NCBI GenBank assembly: GCA_013368325.1
Contig: JAACJK010000001.1
Span: 3,286,001 to 3,350,000 of the forward strand
DNA: 64,000 nucleotides
DNA from: Ephemerocybe angulata
Lineage: Eukaryota > Basidiomycota > Agaricomycetes > Agaricales > Psathyrellaceae
Direction of reading: 5' to 3'
Part shown: positions 58,044 through 64,000 of the stretch, piece by piece
Position numbering within the stretch: position 1 is the first letter of the stretch
How the letters are laid out: each line of letters starts with the position of its first letter
The notes under the pieces: generated by a model
What the model saw: only the letters and a program-made list of their open reading frames with translations
Told to the model about the DNA's origin: nothing
Databases searched by the model: none
Position numbers and translations under genes: made by a program

Positions 58044-58916
58044 CTACATATATACATCGGGATACTCATGGGCATGCTGCAATCGTCGCAATCTCGAGAG
58101 GGAGTCGTTCAAAAACGCCATGTGTACCTCGCTGTTCCTTATACTCGCATCTATGACAGAGAGACCCTGCGTCAACAAATTGTAAAGCTGCGGTGTTATC
58201 TCTGATGACCGATCCGAACGGCCGGACTGATATGGTACGTCGGGAGCCCGATTGGGCCCGTCGGGGTCGGCGGGGTCGGCGGGGTCGGCGGGCGGAGCAA
58301 TGGTATAAGCCTCTGCGTACGCCTCTTGCCATTCTTCAAAAACAGAAGCGATAGTCGGGCGAGGTAAACCGGAATTCCACCAGCTACGTATGGTGTAGCG
58401 ACAGGACTGCAAAAGGGGTGCCCCTGTCAACCTCCCATTGTCAAGGAGGCATCCGTTGCGTAGTGCGGCCCAAAGATCGGCATTCGAGTTATCGTGGAGC
58501 GGCAAGCGCTCTAACAGCGATTTTAGGGGCATAGTTCTGAGGTTGAACTCCACGAGGGAACTGTGGAAGCCGTGTAGGGTGATGGCTATGTTCTGCAAGG
58601 TACAGGGTCAGTTCCAACTCCCCGATCCACTCTCCTCTTACCCGCTCACCAGTTCATCATAAAAAAGCTCGATATAGCGTACATCGTACGCGATGCGGTG
58701 TCCATTGCGGTGCAGATACTCCAGGAATCGCTCTCTTCGATAGGTGATGAAAACAAGGAAACTATTCCATAGAGTGGGGGAGCTGAAGGGCGGGACACAG
58801 AACATGTTCGGAGTCATTGAAAACCGTGGCATCGCAGGTGAGTCTTTTATAGCTCTATCGTCCCCTTGGGCTGGCGGGAACCATAGAGAAGCATACGGCG
58901 TTTTAAATCCCACCAA
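58044..58916 (-). CDS. Unrecognised 271-aa protein next to TET/JBP
   Basis: Exons 58916-58650 and 58592-58044 join in phase 0 (FYDEL, then NIAITLHGFH). No domain recognised. It is mostly helical with Trp-rich spots (SLWFPPAQGDD, SWWNSGLPRP, VFEEWQEAYAEAYTI), a PADPADPADP repeat from a ggggtcggc triplication near 58262-58290, and a C-terminal helix (LLTQGLSVIDASIRNSEVHM). There is no signal peptide or zinc motif. Its stop is 44 bases from that of the convergent dioxygenase, and it lies in the same gene file as the transposase. Probably an accessory protein of the element, or host cargo. Confidence 0.6.
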
Positions 58917-59062
58917 GATCTAGGTCCTCGGGAAGAATAGTGGTGGCAGCGGATTCCGACAAAGCAGCACCAATCGGACCGCGTATGCAAGTCGGGACTT
59001 CGAAAGGACAAAACACTGATCATTGGCAGAGTTCAATTTACAAACATTGAGATTTATTCTAC

Positions 59063-59837
59063 TCAGGACCGACTTATCAATTCGGCCCGTTTCACGAGCT
59101 CATCTACCTCCAACTTCATAATTCTCTGCGATAAATCTCGGAGGGCTTTGATTGTCAATGCCAGGCCCTTGAGGTGGTCGCGCGTCATTTCTATATCGGA
59201 GTCGATAAATCGGATCGCGTCGGAGGATGCGGCTAGAGCGCCTGTGAGCTGCGCTTCGGTCAACGCGCCGAGGTTCAGGTTGGAATAGCGGGGCAAGCAG
59301 ACAGCAGGAGGCAAATCCTTCAGCTGCTTCTGCCAGTGGTCGAGTAGATTCAGCGGGGATGAGGTTGGAGCTACCTGCGGCCCATCAGGCGTATAAGATA
59401 TCCACCAGTTGCCTTCGTATTTGGCGAGCACCTGGTCATACTCATCACGTCTGTCGGTAACGATCGCCATGATCGCATCAAACTCCCCTTCCCGCCCCTC
59501 CACAAAAAGTCTCAAGAGGCCCCTAAAGGCCCAGGGTGGGTGAAGCCTCTCATCGTGCACCGTAAGCCCCATTCCAAAAAGATAGTTGGTCGATATCTGT
59601 GTGTAGCCATGCCAGCTTCAATGTCAATATACTGCGGAATGATCGATTTAGACATACCAATTCAGTTAGAAGGTAAGACTTGTACATGGACAAAGCGTCA
59701 TCGGATATCATGGTATGGCGGATTCCATAGCAGAGAGCCGCTGCCCGACAACGGCTGGACGCGTAGTTGATTAAACTCTGGAAGACGCGGGGTTTCAGGG
59801 CCCGAATTCTGCTGAGGATTTCGCGGTCCTGAGACAT
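59063..59837 (-). CDS. Unrecognised 237-aa protein downstream of KDZ transposase
   Basis: Exons 59837-59658 and 59596-59063 join in phase 0 (YLLTEL, then ISTNYLFGMG). No domain recognised. It is predicted all-helical and charged, with segments ILSRIRALKPRVFQSLINYA, PWAFRGLLRLFVEGREGEF and a C-terminal coiled-coil-like stretch (DHLKGLALTIKALRDLSQRI, then MKLEVDELVKRAEL). It starts only 37 bases after the transposase stop on the same strand, closer than any other pair here, which suggests a functional link or shared transcript. Confidence 0.65.
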
Positions 59838-59873
59838 AAAGACAATATAATGATGTGGGGGAGCGATATCGAA

Positions 59874-62800
59874 TTACAAGTTGTAGAAGGCAGATTTAAC
59901 ATCCAGCGTCTCTGTTTTGAAGGCCTCATCAATGTCCATCTTTTCATCTCCATCTGAATCATGTGGATCACCAGGTATTCTTCCCTCTTCTTTGACTTCT
60001 TGCTTCACCGAGTCTTCCATCACAAGTAAATCGACCCCCGCTTTTGTTCGGAACTTCACCACTGCATCGGCGCCAACTCTCCTCCACATATCGGCTTGGC
60101 GGGAAGCGTATGATCGCGATCCGTCAGTCTCAGCCCTCAAGGCCCATCCTTCGGCTCTGGTCTGTCGGAAGTGGGTAAATCGGACGAACCAGTCCATCTC
60201 CGACTTGAGGAGAGCCACCTCCTCGGTCCACCTGTCACTCCTGGACTTCGCGCGGATCCAGCTAATACGGTATACTGTTATAGTTGGGAAGTTGTAATTT
60301 AGTGTTCAAAAGTTGCGAATATCATGGCCACTCACCCTCCTCCATATACTTGCTGTTGTCAGAATCCCCTTCGACATTGAGGTGCCAAATCCAAGAGAGT
60401 GCCTCATCTCGCGCCCCCGCCTTGTTCGGGTCATATACCGACGACACCGCCGTGGTATGCGCCCGAGTCAGCACCTGGAATTGGGGATACTTCTCCGCGA
60501 CATCGAGCCGCTCAAGAGCCCACAGTGCGGAACGATACCTTTGCACTTGATATCTCATCGACCTTTCGACTTCGTTAATCGCGTCATATCCCCTTGTCCG
60601 CTCACGTTTCCCAGAGGCCAACTTCTTATTTTCCCGATACAGCCTCGACTTCTGCACGATATGGTTCCGAAGCTCTTCCAAAGCATCGTCCGCCTGCGCA
60701 ACACGAAGAATTTCTTCTTTCTGAAAAACGACATCCCACCCGTCTGGCCGTTCTTCCAGACTGGATGGGAGTGGAAGGGGCGACAGCTCATGCTCCGAGC
60801 CCCGCAGGAGTTCGGCGGTTCGGGCCACGTCCTCCTCCTCGCAAATGCACTCGTCCTATTCCCTCGTCAGAATGTGGTATACCAACATCAAACCCAACAC
60901 CAAAGCACGAACCTCACATATACAAACTTCCTCCTCGATCCCCCAAACCTTTGGCCTCATGTCTTCCAATTTCACGTCGGGGAATAGATCCTCCGCCTCG
61001 GTGTAGAAAATGTTCATCAAGCGGATGATAGCCTGTGCTTTGCGGGCCGTCTCTACCTCCCGCTTTAGCAGCGCCTTGTTTGCTTTCTTCTTCCTTGTGG
61101 TCGGTAAATCCAATGGCCTAGATCGTAACAACGCCCTCTGTTTGATTCTGAGAATATAAATTGTCATTAACATGTGCATTTGACAAGTACATAAATAAAT
61201 ACGGACTGTGCTTCTTGAAGCTCAATACCCAAGGATATCCAATCGGCGACGCCAACCTGATCCCGCTTCTCCGCCTTCTCTTCTTCCATCATTCGGACCT
61301 GGATAGCATGAGGTGCCTCAGCTGAGTTGAGGGGTAAGCCAAATGCGACCCAAAGATGAGGTGATCCACTCACGTTTCGGGACATTCATATTGTATACGT
61401 CCATTGAGGCATTGCCATCGGGGGCGGATCGATCTTGATTGGCTTTGTTCATCAGCGTGGTCCATGAGGCCCTCTGAGCTTCCGACGCGGTGCTATCCAG
61501 CTTCCGAAAGTCTTCAGCGGCTTGGGCTTGATCGACCTTCGAATCGTCCAGGCTCGTAATCAAGTACGCAACTAAGGCAACTGTTAGCTGATCTGAGACT
61601 GTTAAATTCATTCTTCACATACCCATTCCCTGGAGCTTTCTCCAATTGCCGTCGTTCATGCATGCGTCAAGCATCTCGGACCGGTGAGGCAGAGTCATGT
61701 TTCGGGTTGAGCTCGCGGCCCCGTTCAAAGTCGACCACAAAGACTCCAAGATTTCTCCGCTCTTGACTCCTGCCCCTGGATAGTAGGTAGGTGCAAAGCG
61801 GTGTAGACACTCTTCTTTATGCCCGTGGACGTGAAACAGTCCTATGAGGAAGTCCAGGACCAGGTTCTTTGGGAACAGCTCCTGCAGTCGGGGGCTTCGG
61901 GAGATTCGGGTTTGAAAATTGATGCAATACTGGCAGCTGATATCGTACGCGAGGATGGACTTGGGCAAGGCTTTGGCGTTCGTGGACTTCAGAGCCTGGC
62001 ATAACGCATAATCCACATTCAGCTGTCTGTGTCATTGATCGGGATCAAGGGCGGGGTATGATACGTCGGGAGGACGGTGCGGAATTCGGGAAGTCGGGTG
62101 TGTGTCGGGATCATAGCGGAGAATTCGGGAGGTCGGGATGCATCGGGGTTACAGGAGGGAATTAGGAAGGTCGGATGGAATAGAAATTACAATGGACGCT
62201 CACCTTTCCCCCTTCTGCATGTCCACCACAGCCCCCGGTGCGAAGCACCCGTGTCGGGCACAGGCCACCGCCACGAGACCTGTGGAATCATACCCCTTCT
62301 TAGCCTGATTCTTCTCCGCGATTGCACGGTGCTTATTACACATGGGCGCCTAATGTCACATTCAGTCATCCATTCGACTCATAAACGATTCCAAGTTAAA
62401 ATAGAAATAATCAATAAACTTAGGAGATACTAGAAAAGAAGTCAAATCTCATCCCAGCCTACCTCCTTATATTCCTTGGAGGATTTGACGTGCTGGCCAT
62501 ATGCGGTCTTCTCAGTCATGAATGCCCTTCCTTCCGTGAGGTCCACCCCTTCTTCCGACCCCTGCTTGATGGGGTGGTTGAGAACGAAGTTTCCATCCGA
62601 TACTAGGTAGCGGTTGTACTTCCACCTGTTAAATCAATTAGAAAGGTCTTTAAGCAAAGGACAGGCATGAAAAGTGGGGGACTTACATGGGGCCAATTAC
62701 CTTCCAATTCTCCGGGAGATTGATGTCGGGCTGTGGGCATGTTGCGCAAAACAATGCAAGTTCCCCTTCTTGGGGCTCTCCGACGTCGGGCGAGACCCCA

Positions 62801-63982
62801 AACCCATTTCGTTTGAGGTTCGTGAGATGGTTGAACTGCTGCCAGATCCTTCCAAGTTCGCGCTTCCGATCCTGCAAAGTAATTAGATAATATCCATGGT
62901 ATGCAAGAAGTGATGCAGAACTTACCAGAGTTTCGGCGGGGAAACTGTAGTTAGTGAGCCTCCGCAGAATATCGGAGTAGCTGTCAGTCGCCATGTGCGT
63001 CTGGACTTTGAGCAGGTGGACGTGTTTCAGAACCTCAAAGGTGAAGACGGTTTTAACGGACTTGGAGGTTGTGGGGTAGAATGAGTGGCGGAGGCACTGA
63101 ACTTCGTCCGCTGGGGCATTCGGACAGAAGCATGAGAAGACGGGAAGGTGGTGATATCCATTTGTGTGGACGAAGGCAACAACGTCGCCCGACCCGATGA
63201 TCTTGTTCTTCGGGATGGCGCCATAGCTTGGATCGTCCGAGAAATCATCCACCTCGTTGATGTTCGTGCAACGAGCCTCCAGATCTTCTCGAGTCGCCTG
63301 GTATCGCGGGCAGGGTTGGGATCCATGGCCCAAGCAGATAATCGTCCCAACGTGCCAGAGCCAAGCCGGCACCCAATGACCAGCGGTCCACCGCTCGACC
63401 CGATGGAGCGGGTTGTCGCGATGGCCAACAAGGCAACACTCTCGACAAAGGCGAGGGGTGCCGACACATGTGAGGCATCGCCAGACAGTCGCACCTTTCA
63501 AGCATCTCTCGCAGTCAGAGGACCTCAGAGCCTCGGCTTCAATGATTTCGGCCAAGTAAAGTCCGACTTTGGACTCCTTCCATAACTTCATGTATTCGTG
63601 CGTTGTCTGTGGTGCATTGATTAGATAGTAAATTAAAATAAAATTAGACACTCACATTCCCTTGGCTAGTCTTTCCTGAATGTCTTGTAAACAGATCTTC
63701 CTTGTACTCTTGTTTCGCGGCTTCAGCGGCATTCTCGGCGCCCGAATCGTCCGATCCATAGTCGAAGCCACCAAGTTCTGGCTCCATCCTATGCTTATGG
63801 GGATTGTAGTCATCGGTCCTTGGTCGCTTTACCGCCACGTTCTTGGGACCCCTTGGTATGAGAGAGGAGAGTCGGGCTCGAGTAACGGGAACGAGTTTCA
63901 ACTTGTCGCCTCTTTTGGATGGTTGGACCACGAGATCAGAGACTTTGAAACCGCGGCGGTCGAAGGACTTTTTGGGAGGCAT
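59874..63982 (-). CDS. KDZ (Kyakuja-Dileera-Zisupton) transposase with CxC2-like domain
   Basis: Predicted DNA transposase. Eleven exons join in frame: 63982-63656, 63606-62926, 62871-62687, 62625-62463, 62349-62204, 62026-61623, 61571-61374, 61321-61207, 61147-60913, 60855-60336 and 60274-59874, giving 1124 aa. A basic N-terminus (MPPKKSFDRRGFKV) precedes a cysteine cluster near residues 140-185 (CERCLKGATVWRCLTC, LCRECCLVGHRDNPLH), of the CxC2 type found with KDZ proteins. The RNase-H-like core has VSDGNF, VACARHGCF with VVDMQKGER, YDISCQY near 529, FHVHGHKEEC and SGEILESLW near 593; the Asp, Asp and Glu of these motifs are the likely catalytic triad. A helical C-terminus follows. No stop or frameshift was found, so the protein may be active. 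The exon 8 to 9 junction uses a weak donor. Confidence 0.88.
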
Positions 63983-64000
63983 CTCGCAGGTACTGAGGAT

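Larger units (their letters stand above)
55176..63982. mobile_element. Putative KDZ transposon block with TET/JBP gene
   Basis: Five genes without host-housekeeping character lie together: zinc finger (+), TET/JBP dioxygenase (+), two unknowns (-) and the KDZ transposase (-). Association of KDZ transposases with TET/JBP genes is established for basidiomycetes. Terminal inverted repeats and target duplications could not be identified by eye, and the element may continue past the end of the window, so its limits are only the outer genes. Confidence 0.6.

Noticed and set aside
61187..61207. Nonsense or frameshift in the KDZ transposase at the exon 8-9 junction
   Set aside because: A weak GTCCGT donor restores frame (EAQ, then IKQRALL), so the gene need not be broken.

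Overview
The window is nuclear DNA from a filamentous basidiomycete, most likely an agaricomycete. Genes are dense and cut by many 45-100 bp GT..AG introns, and protein families typical of mushrooms are present (tandem DUF6533-type membrane proteins, Phi-like GSTs, secreted CE4 chitin deacetylases, a KDZ transposase with a TET/JBP dioxygenase). There are no bacterial-style operons, rRNA genes or CRISPR arrays, and I found no convincing tRNA. Exon coordinates were worked out by hand from frame continuity and GT/AG sites.

Left part (1-24 kb): an R1R2R3 Myb factor (2.7-4.2), an aldose 1-epimerase-like enzyme (7.7-9.4), chitin deacetylase A (11.2-12.4, -), the left arm of a large inverted duplication (13.2-17.5) holding a Phi-like GST, a Thr-rich repeat secreted protein and a reductase pseudogene, an intact MDR reductase (17.7-19.1, -), a 639-bp foldback transposon (19.75-20.39), ribosomal protein eS10 (21.3-21.9, -) and a Rossmann-fold reductase (22.5-23.6, -).

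Middle part (24-50 kb): three tandem DUF6533-like membrane proteins (24.9-32.2, +) converge on two more chitin deacetylases (32.9-34.3 and 35.4-36.5, -), the first interrupted by an in-frame stop. Then come two small predicted proteins (38.7 and 40.3), the kinetochore subunit DSN1/Mis13 (41.8-44.8, -; its true C-terminus appears to lie in other frames downstream), a GST with a ~110-residue low-complexity insert (45.9-47.3, +), another Phi-like GST (47.7-48.7, -) and an acidic Thr-rich secreted protein (49.4-50.2, -).

Right part (50.7-64 kb): the right arm of the inverted duplication (50.7-54.9) mirrors the left arm with ADH pseudogene, Thr-rich protein and GST. It abuts a mobile-element region: a zinc-finger protein (55.2, +), a TET/JBP-type 2-oxoglutarate/Fe(II) dioxygenase (56.8-58.0, +), two unrecognised proteins (58.0-58.9 and 59.1-59.8, -) and an apparently intact 1124-aa KDZ transposase with a CxC2-like cysteine cluster (59.9-64.0, -). 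This KDZ/TET block, the 34-kb-spaced inverted duplication and the foldback element with a 9-bp target-site duplication are the most noteworthy structures.
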